Shown piece by piece: positions 19,622 to 28,052 of a DNA stretch of 64,000 bases (positions are counted from its first letter, which is position 1; every line of letters starts with the position of its first letter). Position numbers and translations under genes: made by a program. A model generated the notes under the pieces. It was not told the origin of the DNA. It searched no databases and saw nothing but the letters and a program-made list of their open reading frames with translations. This stretch comes from Tunicatimonas pelagia (GTDB taxonomy: Bacteria > Bacteroidota > Bacteroidia > Cytophagales > Cyclobacteriaceae), in contig NZ_CP120683.1 of NCBI RefSeq assembly GCF_030506325.1, positions 1,054,001 to 1,118,000 of the forward strand. The letters run 5' to 3'.

Positions 19622-21283
19622 ATGTTCTACATAATATACAACCTAAAAAGGTCAAGCCTTCTATTAGCTGGTTTGCTGATCTACTTTTCTGCTTTCGCGC
19701 AAGAATCTACTCCACCCAACGGCCCTCTAGCCTGGGGCGACCAGGGCGACGGCACCTTCCGCAACCCTGTGCTCTTCGCCGACTATAATAATCCCGATGT
19801 GATTCGGGTAGGTGACGACTTTTATATGGTGGCTGCTTCACACCACTTTATGGGTAATCCTATTCTACACTCCCGCGACATGATCAACTGGAGGATCATC
19901 GCTCGTCTTTGGCGTGAGTTGCCAATTGATTCTATTTACGACCAGCCAGGGCAGGCGTACCAAAAGGGCAGTTGGGCTCCGGCTCTGGTGCATCACGATG
20001 GTAAGTTCTGGGTTTATTTCTGTACTCCAAGCGAAGGTTTGTACCTCACTACCGCCGAAAATCCATCCGGGCCCTGGTCGCCGCTGATAGAGGTGAAGCG
20101 AGTGGTGCGCTGGGAAGATCCCTACCCCTTCTGGGACGATGATGGGCAAGCGTATTTACTACGTAGCGAGCAAGGGGCGGGGCCGGTTATCCTGCATAAA
20201 ATGAGTACTGATGGGCAAAAGATTTTAGACGGTGGAAAAGTGATTGCCTACGGCCCGGTGTTGGAAGGGCCAAAGATGCTGAAACGCAACGGCTACTACT
20301 ACATCTTTGCCCCCGAAGGCGGCATTGAGCACGGCTACCAAGTGGTGATGCGGTCAAAAAACATCTACGGACCATACGAAAAGAAGGTAGTTTTAGAGCG
20401 TGGTTCAACCGATATTAATGGGCCTCACCAAGGAGCTTGGGTAGAATTAGAAAACGGAGAGGTGTGGTTCTATCACTTTCAGCAAATCAATGGCTACGGT
20501 CGAGTGCTATGGCTGGAACCCGCCGCCTGGGGTGACGATGGTTGGCCGGTGATGGGCAAAGACTACGATGGCAATGGCATCGGTGAGCCAGTGAAGGTCG
20601 TCAACAAGCCCACCATCGCAGGCGAACATCCCATCACCGTACCGGCTAGCTCTGATGAGTTTAATCAGGACACCTTAGGATTACAGTGGCTCTGGAACCA
20701 TAATCCTGATGATGCCCACTGGTCGCTAAACGAACGCTCGGGCTTTCTACGACTAAAAGCACTACCATTGGTAGAAAAGGCGGGACGTACTCACAACCTG
20801 GATTCGGTACCCTACGATTCGTCTATTATTTTCGCTAAAAACACGTTGGTACAACTGGTGATGGGACGAGAAAGCCAGACCACTACCGAGATGCACCTTA
20901 CGGACCTTCAGGATAGTCAGTACGCCGGACTGAGCTTGTTCAATAAGCGATATGCTTCTATCGGAGTCATTCAGGAAGATGGGCGTACTCGGTTATGCGC
21001 CGAACGTAACGATACGAAACAGACCGGACCAGTGGTAAACCAAGAGCAAGTATGGCTTCGGGCTACGGTGGAATTTACGGAGGGAGAAGCCATTGGCCGT
21101 ACCTACTACAGCTTGGATCAAGAAAATTTTACTGAGCTAGGCGAGTCGATTCCCATTGTGCGGGCGTGGTTTGAAGGTACAAAGTACGCTTTATTTAACT
21201 ACAACTCTGAAGATCAGGGGGGTACAGTAGATTTTAATTGGTTCCGTTACACGCACGACGGCCCACAAAATGAAAACGACTAA
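19622..21283 (+). CDS. Exported GH43 family glycosidase (beta-xylosidase / arabinofuranosidase type)
   Basis: The protein has 553 residues with a signal peptide ending near FAQES (residue 27). The five-bladed propeller of GH43 is recognisable. The catalytic base Asp is in YNNPDVIRVGDDFYMV, the pKa-modulating Asp in WEDPYPFWDDDGQAYL, and the acid Glu in GPVLEGPKMLKR. A C-terminal beta-sandwich (residues about 350-545, starting SSDEFNQDTLGLQWLWNHNP) is typical of multi-domain GH43 enzymes. Its stop overlaps the start of the symporter gene by one base (TAATG), so the two are translationally coupled. It probably releases pentose or related sugars from a side chain of the imported glycan. The exact specificity is not visible. 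Confidence 0.9.
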   Translation: MFYIIYNLKRSSLLLAGLLIYFSAFAQESTPPNGPLAWGDQGDGTFRNPVLFADYNNPDVIRVGDDFYMVAASHHFMGNPILHSRDMINWRIIARLWRELPIDSIYDQPGQAYQKGSWAPALVHHDGKFWVYFCTPSEGLYLTTAENPSGPWSPLIEVKRVVRWEDPYPFWDDDGQAYLLRSEQGAGPVILHKMSTDGQKILDGGKVIAYGPVLEGPKMLKRNGYYYIFAPEGGIEHGYQVVMRSKNIYGPYEKKVVLERGSTDINGPHQGAWVELENGEVWFYHFQQINGYGRVLWLEPAAWGDDGWPVMGKDYDGNGIGEPVKVVNKPTIAGEHPITVPASSDEFNQDTLGLQWLWNHNPDDAHWSLNERSGFLRLKALPLVEKAGRTHNLDSVPYDSSIIFAKNTLVQLVMGRESQTTTEMHLTDLQDSQYAGLSLFNKRYASIGVIQEDGRTRLCAERNDTKQTGPVVNQEQVWLRATVEFTEGEAIGRTYYSLDQENFTELGESIPIVRAWFEGTKYALFNYNSEDQGGTVDFNWFRYTHDGPQNEND

Positions 21284-22791
21284 TGCCCTCTCCTTCTTTT
21301 GGCTGGATTAACTATACAGTAGTCGGTGCTTACTTAGCGTTGTTAGTAGCTTTAGGTTTTTATTTCTCACGGCGACGTAGTACTACCGATGATTACTTCC
21401 GAGCCGGACAGCGCGTTCCTTGGTGGGCAGCGGGGCTCAGCATTTTTGGCACCCAGCTCAGTGCCTCTACGTTTATGGCCATCCCAGCTAAAACCTTCGC
21501 TACTGACTGGGCCTACTTCATGCTCAATATGACCATTATCATGGTATCACCACTGATCGTGTTTGTCTTCCTACCCTTCTTTCGGCGCCTTAATGTTACC
21601 ACTGCCTATGAGTACCTGGAGAAGCGATTCAATCTAGCCACACGCTTACTAGGTAGTTTAATGTTTATCGGTTTGCAACTCGGGCGAGTAGGTATTGTAA
21701 TTTATTTACCTGCTATTGCGCTGTCGCTAGTAACCGGCGTAGATGTTCGCTGGTGCATTATCCTGATGGGTACCCTAAGCATTTTATATACTGTGTTAGG
21801 TGGCATTGAGGCAGTGATTTGGACTGATGTGCTACAGGTAGTAGTGCTACTAGGCGGAGCACTATTTTGTCTGGTCTATTTTGGATTCTCTATCGAGGGA
21901 GGGTACGATCGTATATGGGAAGCAGCACAGAATGACGATAAATTTAACCTATTTGACTTTCGGTTTGATTTTACTCAACCCACTTTCTGGGTAGTAGTAT
22001 TAGGTGGTGTTGGGGCAAATATTGTGAGCTATGGTAGCGATCAAGCCGTAGTACAACGCTATCTTACCACCCGTAATGAACGAAACGCTGCGCGAGGTAT
22101 TTGGACTGATGCAGCACTGACTCTCCCCGCTACGCTAATCTTTTTTGGCATTGGCACTGCCCTGTATGTATTCTACCTACAACAAGTACCCGATGTGGTG
22201 CAAGCTACCCCTGATGCGATCTTTCCTTATTTTATCGTATCGGAGCTGCCTCCTGGCATTGCCGGACTACTAATCGCCGGTGTATTCGCCGCTGCGATGT
22301 CCAGCCTTGATAGCAGTATGAATTCGGTAGCTACGGTGGTTACCACGGACTTCTACCGTCGCCTTAACAGTACAGCTACCGAACGACGATATTTACGAGT
22401 AGCTCAGGGAAGTACTGCAGCCATTGGCATTATTGGAACCATGATGGCGCTGTTGCTTACTCAATGGGATATTCAATCGTTATGGGATCAACTAAATACG
22501 TTTATTGGCTTGTTTGCCGGAGGACTAGCGGGAGTGTTTCTGCTTGGTATGTTCACCAGACGAGCCAACGGGCCAGGGGCAGTGGCGGGCATTCTAACCA
22601 GTGCATTGGTACAGTGGAGCGTAGCAGCCTTCACCGATATGCATCTGCTGCTCTACGCTACTAGCGGTCTAGTATCGGCTTTTATGGTAGGATACGCTAC
22701 AAGTTTGCTCACGTCAAAACCTTCCAAAGATCTAAATCGGTTAACAATATACACACTACTAAAAGAGAGTAAAACGAATTCAACCGAATGA
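21283..22791 (+). CDS. Sodium:solute symporter (SSS family)
   Basis: The protein has 502 residues and about 13 hydrophobic membrane segments. SSS features include the N-terminal RRSTTDDYFRAGQRVPWWAAGLSIFGTQLSASTF and the conserved helix with SYGSDQAVVQRYLTTRNERNA. The sodium-site region AGVFAAAMSSLDSSMNSVATVVTTDFYRR is also present. It would bring a mono- or disaccharide, or a sugar acid, across the inner membrane with sodium. It is coupled by overlapping start and stop codons to GH43 upstream and to the Tat protein downstream, so the three act as one operon. It may take over the transport step lost with the TRAP remnant. Confidence 0.92.
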   Translation: MPSPSFGWINYTVVGAYLALLVALGFYFSRRRSTTDDYFRAGQRVPWWAAGLSIFGTQLSASTFMAIPAKTFATDWAYFMLNMTIIMVSPLIVFVFLPFFRRLNVTTAYEYLEKRFNLATRLLGSLMFIGLQLGRVGIVIYLPAIALSLVTGVDVRWCIILMGTLSILYTVLGGIEAVIWTDVLQVVVLLGGALFCLVYFGFSIEGGYDRIWEAAQNDDKFNLFDFRFDFTQPTFWVVVLGGVGANIVSYGSDQAVVQRYLTTRNERNAARGIWTDAALTLPATLIFFGIGTALYVFYLQQVPDVVQATPDAIFPYFIVSELPPGIAGLLIAGVFAAAMSSLDSSMNSVATVVTTDFYRRLNSTATERRYLRVAQGSTAAIGIIGTMMALLLTQWDIQSLWDQLNTFIGLFAGGLAGVFLLGMFTRRANGPGAVAGILTSALVQWSVAAFTDMHLLLYATSGLVSAFMVGYATSLLTSKPSKDLNRLTIYTLLKESKTNSTE

Positions 22792-23858
22792 AAAGACGGG
22801 ATTTTGTTAAGAAAGGTACTGCATTAGGTGCAAGTTGGGTAGCGGTTGGTTCAGCCAATCAATCCTTAGCTTCTTGCCCGAGTTCTTTCTCAAAAAATAG
22901 ACTACTAAATGCGTATTACTTCCGAGCCCATATGTATACGATGGTACCCCGGCAGGTGCGCGAAGACATGGAGTGGATGGCTGACTTGGGTACGCATGTA
23001 GTAACCATCGCTGTGCTCGAGCAAGATTTATTTGCGGCAGTAGAGAATATAGAAATTGTATGCCGGGAAGCCGAACGGGTAGGCATGGCCGTACACGCTG
23101 TTCCCTCCCGCTGGGCAGGCATATTTGCCGGAGCCCCCAAAGTACCCAGTCTGTTTTCAGTACTGCATCCAGATACCTGGGTGCTAAAAAAAGACGGCAC
23201 TCCACTGGTTTCTTCTGTATCCGGCGTAATAAGCAGTATTCACCACCCTGCAACCTACAAATTCTTCTGCGAGTCGCTCACTACTCTGCTGGAGCAATGG
23301 CCTATACGAGGGATAATGTGGGACGAACCTAAATCCTACGGTTGGGACTACTCACCACAAGCCGTAGAAGCACTGGGTGCCGAAGCTTCCTTTGAAGACC
23401 ACCTACAAGCCACCACTCGCTTCCACAGTCGCCTTAATCAATTTGTTAAAAAGAACTATCCGCACGTCACCACTAGCTTATTTGATCAAGCTCATTATAG
23501 CGATCAGATCGTAGCAGCAGTCGCGCAAGTGGAACACCTTGACTACTTAGGGTGCGACGGACGCCCCTGGTACGACCGAGACGGAGGGCGTGAAGAGGGA
23601 CGTGGCAAGAACTTATTAGGAGAACAAGCTGGTGAGCGGTTTCTCAAAGCAGCCCGAGCAAGCGACAAAAAGACCTTATGGTTGATAGAAAATCATAATT
23701 TAGCAACGAAAGATATTGATCTAATGAACCGTCGCTTACCCGAGATTGTAGCTCAGGGGGTAGACCAACTCATTTACTATTACTACCCCCGTAGTGTGGC
23801 CGAACCGGATCGCGCCATGCACGTTATCAAAAAACATTTGCGAAACTACGGACAATAG
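22788..23858 (+). CDS. Tat-exported TIM-barrel-like protein, putative glycosidase of unknown family
   Basis: The protein has 356 residues. A twin-arginine signal (KRRDFVKKG) ends near ASC at residue 30. I do not recognise a named family. The alternation of strands and helices, with segments such as THVVTIAVLEQD, RVGMAVHAVPSRW, WPIRGIMWDEPKSYG, EHLDYLGCDGRPWYD and DQLIYYYYPRS, suggests a (beta/alpha)8 barrel of the glycoside-hydrolase type. Glu in IMWDEPKS sits at a strand end like a catalytic acid. The start overlaps the symporter stop (ATGA). Its position next to GH43 and an importer supports a role on the same glycan, either as a hydrolase or as a binding protein. No function can be assigned with confidence. 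Confidence 0.6.
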   Translation: MKRRDFVKKGTALGASWVAVGSANQSLASCPSSFSKNRLLNAYYFRAHMYTMVPRQVREDMEWMADLGTHVVTIAVLEQDLFAAVENIEIVCREAERVGMAVHAVPSRWAGIFAGAPKVPSLFSVLHPDTWVLKKDGTPLVSSVSGVISSIHHPATYKFFCESLTTLLEQWPIRGIMWDEPKSYGWDYSPQAVEALGAEASFEDHLQATTRFHSRLNQFVKKNYPHVTTSLFDQAHYSDQIVAAVAQVEHLDYLGCDGRPWYDRDGGREEGRGKNLLGEQAGERFLKAARASDKKTLWLIENHNLATKDIDLMNRRLPEIVAQGVDQLIYYYYPRSVAEPDRAMHVIKKHLRNYGQ

Positions 23859-23891
23859 TACTGGCCTGTTTAACCAATACTGATTACTGGT

Positions 23892-24917
23892 TTACTGAGT
23901 AAGCACACCTATCGTTTGTAACCACCGCTCGGCTTGTATTGGCCAGGTGCTGACGTTACTTTCAATAGATCGTAAACCGTATCCGTGACCACCTGTAGCA
24001 TATAAGTGCATCTCAGCGGGAACACCTGCCTGCTTGAGTTTCAGATAATACAACAAGCTATTTTCTACCCCAATTCCATCGTCTGCTGTCTGGACGATAA
24101 AGGTGGGCGGGGTGCTTTTATTTACTGGAAGTTCAGCCGATAGCTGGGTACTATCTTCCTTATCCATTAAATAAGCTGGATAAATCAGCATGGAAAAATT
24201 TGGGCGACAATTCAGGTAGTCTGCCGAATCAATCGGTTCGTAGGTTCTTTGACGATAGTTATTACTTAGCGTAGCAGTGAGGTGACCACCCGCCGAGAAA
24301 CCAATCATACCTACCCGTTCCGGATCAATACTCCAAGCTCGGGCATGCTGACGAACCAGTCCCATCGCTCGTTGTGCATCCTGAAGAGGCGCAACATGCT
24401 TAGGCAGGTTATTGCGACGAGGCACTCGATATTTGAGTAGTATCGCCGTAATGCCTAACGAATTGAGCCATTGGCAAACTTCGGTTCCTTCTAGATCCAT
24501 AGCCAAAACATAGTATCCACCGCCGGGGCATACCACCACAGCGGTGCCTGTAGACCTTTCGGCCGGGGGATGATAAACCGTGATAGCTGGTTGGCTTACG
24601 TTAATAAGTCGGATAACACGCCGCCCCGCCACTAAATTGTCATCGGGTTGAGTACTGTCTTTCTCCAGACCGAGGGTATCCTGTTCGTTCGGTACTACGG
24701 TAGGCCATAGCGGTAGGGTGATGCTATCGCCCGGTAGACTATCGGCCGAATGCCCTCTGAAGTTTTTGCTAATACCGAGTAATGGATTCAATAACAAGGT
24801 AACTGCCGTCAGCACAACAAAAGAATTCCGGGTAGGTATCAGATAGTAAAACTTCACAGATAGAGGTGGTTGTACACGAAGATGTCCGAAAAATATGGTT
24901 TTTTTCAGCATTCTCAT
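23892..24917 (-). CDS. Alpha/beta-hydrolase, acetylxylan-esterase-like
   Basis: The protein has 341 residues with a hydrophobic segment near residues 33-48 that may act as a signal or anchor after an unusually long basic N-terminus. The alpha/beta-hydrolase core has the oxyanion segment VVVCPGGGYYVLA and the nucleophile elbow GFSAGGH. Downstream are Asp in QTADDGIGVENS and His in GGHGYGLR. This set matches the BD-FAE/xylanase-esterase group often found with GH43 and GH3 enzymes, which removes acetyl or other ester groups from xylan-like chains. It is convergent with the Tat protein gene and codirectional with the GH3 gene upstream, from which it is separated by a decayed fragment and a mobile element. 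Confidence 0.85.
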   Translation of the reverse strand: MRMLKKTIFFGHLRVQPPLSVKFYYLIPTRNSFVVLTAVTLLLNPLLGISKNFRGHSADSLPGDSITLPLWPTVVPNEQDTLGLEKDSTQPDDNLVAGRRVIRLINVSQPAITVYHPPAERSTGTAVVVCPGGGYYVLAMDLEGTEVCQWLNSLGITAILLKYRVPRRNNLPKHVAPLQDAQRAMGLVRQHARAWSIDPERVGMIGFSAGGHLTATLSNNYRQRTYEPIDSADYLNCRPNFSMLIYPAYLMDKEDSTQLSAELPVNKSTPPTFIVQTADDGIGVENSLLYYLKLKQAGVPAEMHLYATGGHGYGLRSIESNVSTWPIQAERWLQTIGVLTQ

Positions 24918-24995
24918 AGCGTGAACTCTACTAGGCCAGATTAATAGGGGGACGATAGGTTTGGCGAGCTGATATTTGGTAGATTTTCGGCGAAT

Positions 24996-25336
24996 TTACC
25001 CCCGCACTTTAATCCAGAGTTCGTTGCTTGCTGACGATACAGTTTTAATCTTCTGGTTTCCTCGAGCCATTTCTTCCTCATGTTGCAAAACCGGATCGTA
25101 ATATTAGTGGTACACGCTATCTTTATAGTGTGTTTGATTAACGATGATTGTGGTGGTATCTCGCGCTAGTGCGCCGAACAGTTGCCCCCCTAGATGGTCT
25201 AAACGATCAATACTCTCTAACAATGGTACCTGATTGTTTTTAAGGAGAAGTACTTCATGGGTATTCAGTCAATCACCTCAAAATTAACACTACGAGTTAC
25301 TGAATTATAATAAACCATTACGTCTGTACTTTAAGT
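24996..25336 (-). pseudogene. Decayed C-terminal coding remnant of unknown family
   Basis: Reading leftward, coding-like peptide continues across two frames and an internal stop. One frame gives YYNSVTRSVNFEVID then a stop. The next frame gives NTHEVLLLKNNQVPLLESID, later LGGQLFGALARDTTTIIVNQ, then stop. After one stop codon the same frame gives YYDPVLQHEEEMARGNQKIK and ends in ELWIKVRG with a stop at 24996. I do not recognise the family. The remnant lies in the same direction as GH3 upstream and the esterase downstream, so it is probably what is left of a gene of that operon. Its upstream part may have been lost before or with the insertion of the mobile element next to it. Confidence 0.55.
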
Positions 25337-25356
25337 GGAGTAGTTTGCTACTGATC

Positions 25357-25641
25357 GGGTGTACGATAGCGCGGCTGCCGCAATTTTGCAAAAGCGGAGT
25401 ACCCCCCCGCGCCCCGGCGGAGAACCGCACGGTGGCTCGGATGAAGCTTTGCGTCCAGCGTGGAACGCCCGGCGAATTCCGGTGGATGCCACGCGCCCAG
25501 CCTGGGGCCAGACCTCCCTCCTATTATACGGGAGATGCCGGGTCTGGCGAGACCGGGTCTCGCCAGACCGGGTCTCGCTAGACCGGAACAAGTCCGGCAA
25601 GAAAATATGCATTTTTGCGGCAGCTGCGCTGTTGTACACCC
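25357..25641. mobile_element. MITE-like non-coding element with 34-bp inverted ends and 9-bp target duplication
   Basis: The 285-bp element begins GGGTGTAC (25357) and ends GTACACCC (25641). The outer 34 bp (25357-25390 and 25608-25641) are imperfect inverted repeats. The nine bases CTACTGATC occur immediately on both sides (25348-25356 and 25642-25650), a perfect target-site duplication. The interior is much GC-richer than the surroundings and contains three 15-bp palindromic repeats. No open frame inside has a credible product, and no transposase is present, so it would be moved in trans. Insertion behind the GH3 stop codon left that gene intact. A 9-bp duplication is compatible with several DDE transposase families; the parent is unknown. 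Confidence 0.85.
25538..25586. repeat. Three 15-bp tandem repeats with internal dyad symmetry
   Basis: Units at 25538-25552, 25553-25567 and 25568-25582 share CCGGGTCT-nGCnnGA and are followed by CCGG. Each unit is nearly self-complementary (GGTCTGGCGAGACC and its inverse GGTCTCGCCAGACC alternate), so the array can fold into alternative hairpins. It lies near the right end of the mobile element. Confidence 0.8.
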
Positions 25642-27915
25642 CTACTGATCGTCCATAAGCGAAAAAGAGACGGTTTGGGTATCCTGTGAATTGCCTCCGA
25701 CGAATATTGAAAAGTTACCAGGTTCTACAGCGTACTGCATTTCTCGTGTCCAGTACTTTAAATCCTCCACGGTCATTTGGAAGGTTACCGACTGGGACGC
25801 ACCAGGGGCTAACGTTACCAGTTGGAACCCTCGCAGCTCCTTCACCGGACGCGATACAGTAGCGATCTGGTCGCGGATGTATAGCTGTGCCACCTCAGTA
25901 CCGTCGGTTTGGCCGGTATTAGTTACAGTAGTATATATTTTTAAGGTATCATCTGCTGAGAGCTGAGTTTGGCTTAGGGTTGGAGGCGAGTACGAAAATG
26001 TAGTGTAGCTCAAACCATAACCGAACGGAAACAGCGGCTCATTAGGCACGTCCGACCATTTGCTTACCCCCCAACGAGTGTCCTCTGGCCCCTGTCGTGG
26101 GCGGCCGGTATTCAGATGACTGTAGTAAATTGGAATTTGCCCTTGGTGATAGGGGAAAGTCATGGGTAGCTTCCCCTGAGGGGCGTGATCGCCCAGTAAT
26201 ACATCTGCCACGGCAAGACCTGCCTCGGTACCGGGCTGCCAGCAGACCATTATCGCCGAAACATCATTAAGAATATCGGTCAACTCCAAAGGACGGCCAG
26301 TAAAAAGCAGTAGAACTATCGGTTTTCCGGTCGCCGCCACCACTTTGATCAATTCCTCCTGATTGCCAGGAAGTGAGATGTCGGCACGACTAGCGCATTC
26401 GCCAGTATTGTACCCGTTCTCTCCCACGGCCAACACAACTACGTCGGAGCGCTCCGCCACTCGGCGAGCTTGCTCAATCATCGCCTCCGGACAATTGCCG
26501 AAGGCCCGGCAGCCCGAAGCAGTATCTAATTTAACGGTAGTGTCCAGAGCCTCTTTCAGCCCTTGGTACACCGTCGTTAGATCATCAGGGTTAGCAAATC
26601 CGCTCCAGTTACCGATCAAATCTTTATACTCGCGACTATTGCCTAGCGGGCCAATGAGTGCTATGCGTTCGTACTGAGCAGGTTGGAAGGGAAGTAGCTG
26701 ATTATCATTCTTAAGCAACACGAATGACTTACGGGCTAGAGAGCGGGCGGCTTCAAGGTGTTCGGGGCGACGAAGCGTTTGTTGGAGTCGTACTGTATCG
26801 AAATAGCGATAGGGATCATCGAACAAACCTAGTTCAAACTTGTAGCGTAATATGCGGCGAACCGAACGGTCAATATCGACTTCGCTTATTGCACCTTCTT
26901 TCACTAACTCTTCAAGCGACTCAACGTACACTTGCCCCCATAAATCAGTGTCTGAACCGGCGGTAAAGCACTGATATGCTGCCTCTTTCCGATTAGCGGC
27001 TACACCGTGAGGAATTACTTCGTGAAGGGAATTAGCATCCGAAACGGTAAAGCCGGTAAACTCCCATTCTTTCCGCAGAATCTGTTTGAGAAGCAGATCG
27101 TTACTACTGGCAGGAACCCCCGCCACCACGTTGAACGAATTCATTAGGGTAGCTACTCCAGCATCTACGCTCGCCCGGAAAGGCGGAAGGTGCAGTTCGC
27201 GTAACCTTCGCTCCGACACGTCTACGGTATTATATTCCATACCGCCTTCAGGTGCTCCGTAGGCCGCAAAATGCTTCGCACAAGCTATCACGGTATTGCT
27301 CTGCAACAGATCATCCCCCTGAAATCCACGAACCCGTGCTTCAGCTATGCAGCTTCCCAAATATGGATCCTCGCCTGCTCCTTCCATCACACGCCCCCAG
27401 CGAGGATCACGACTAATATCCACCATAGGAGCAAAAGTCCAGTGCAGACCAGCCGCACTCATCTCTGTGGCAGCAATACGGTCAGCTTGCTCAATGGCTT
27501 TCAAATCCCAGCTAGCTGCTTGAGCCAAGGGCACTGGAAAAATAGTCCGGTAGCCGTGTACCACATCGGCCGCATACAGCAGTGGGATACCAAGACGGGA
27601 TTCCTCCACTGCTAGCTTTTGCCAAGCTATAAGCTGGTCTAAGTCTACAAAGGGGGTTAATGCCCCTACCCTCCCCTGCTGAATTTCCTCTTCCAGATCA
27701 GTATCTTGCTCATAAATATCGGTAGAATAGTTACCCTTCAGATGATTGAGCTGACCTATCTTCTCGACTAAAGTCATCTGAGACAGCACACTATCTACTT
27801 GGGCTTCGTAAGGATGAGTATACTGGTTGGGGCGAAAGGTATAATAAGTGAACAGCAGTATTGCTCCGATAAGCATTATCCAGATCGGGTATTTTGTTCC
27901 AATTTTTCCGTACAT
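25642..27915 (-). CDS. GH3 family beta-glycosidase (BglX type)
   Basis: The protein has 757 residues. An N-terminal hydrophobic segment (residues about 9-26) serves as signal or anchor. The GH3 N-domain has KHFAAYGAPEGGMEYNTVDV and the nucleophile Asp in FTGFTVSDANSL. The C-domain (residues about 385-620) has SFVLLKNDNQLLPF, VLAVGENGYNTGECASR and a fibronectin-III-like tail (YGLSYTTFSY). It would release terminal beta-linked glucose or xylose from oligosaccharides in the periplasm. Its last three codons, GAT CAG TAG, are exactly the 9 bp duplicated by the mobile element downstream. The esterase further downstream may once have shared its transcript. Confidence 0.93.
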   Translation of the reverse strand: MYGKIGTKYPIWIMLIGAILLFTYYTFRPNQYTHPYEAQVDSVLSQMTLVEKIGQLNHLKGNYSTDIYEQDTDLEEEIQQGRVGALTPFVDLDQLIAWQKLAVEESRLGIPLLYAADVVHGYRTIFPVPLAQAASWDLKAIEQADRIAATEMSAAGLHWTFAPMVDISRDPRWGRVMEGAGEDPYLGSCIAEARVRGFQGDDLLQSNTVIACAKHFAAYGAPEGGMEYNTVDVSERRLRELHLPPFRASVDAGVATLMNSFNVVAGVPASSNDLLLKQILRKEWEFTGFTVSDANSLHEVIPHGVAANRKEAAYQCFTAGSDTDLWGQVYVESLEELVKEGAISEVDIDRSVRRILRYKFELGLFDDPYRYFDTVRLQQTLRRPEHLEAARSLARKSFVLLKNDNQLLPFQPAQYERIALIGPLGNSREYKDLIGNWSGFANPDDLTTVYQGLKEALDTTVKLDTASGCRAFGNCPEAMIEQARRVAERSDVVVLAVGENGYNTGECASRADISLPGNQEELIKVVAATGKPIVLLLFTGRPLELTDILNDVSAIMVCWQPGTEAGLAVADVLLGDHAPQGKLPMTFPYHQGQIPIYYSHLNTGRPRQGPEDTRWGVSKWSDVPNEPLFPFGYGLSYTTFSYSPPTLSQTQLSADDTLKIYTTVTNTGQTDGTEVAQLYIRDQIATVSRPVKELRGFQLVTLAPGASQSVTFQMTVEDLKYWTREMQYAVEPGNFSIFVGGNSQDTQTVSFSLMDDQ

Positions 27916-28052
27916 AGTGTGTTGATTATATAACAGCGACTAATTGACCTAGCAATGTGAGGTTTTTGTCGACTAAAGCCTACCGATACACTGAGCCTTA
28001 GAACATACTGGTAGAGTAAAAGCTGTGTCCACAGGGGCTGCATCCACAGAGG

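Noticed and set aside
25331-25658. Several small frames with RSGETRSRQT-like repeats
   Set aside because: They come from the palindromic 15-bp repeats of the mobile element, occur in several frames on both strands, and have no conserved start.
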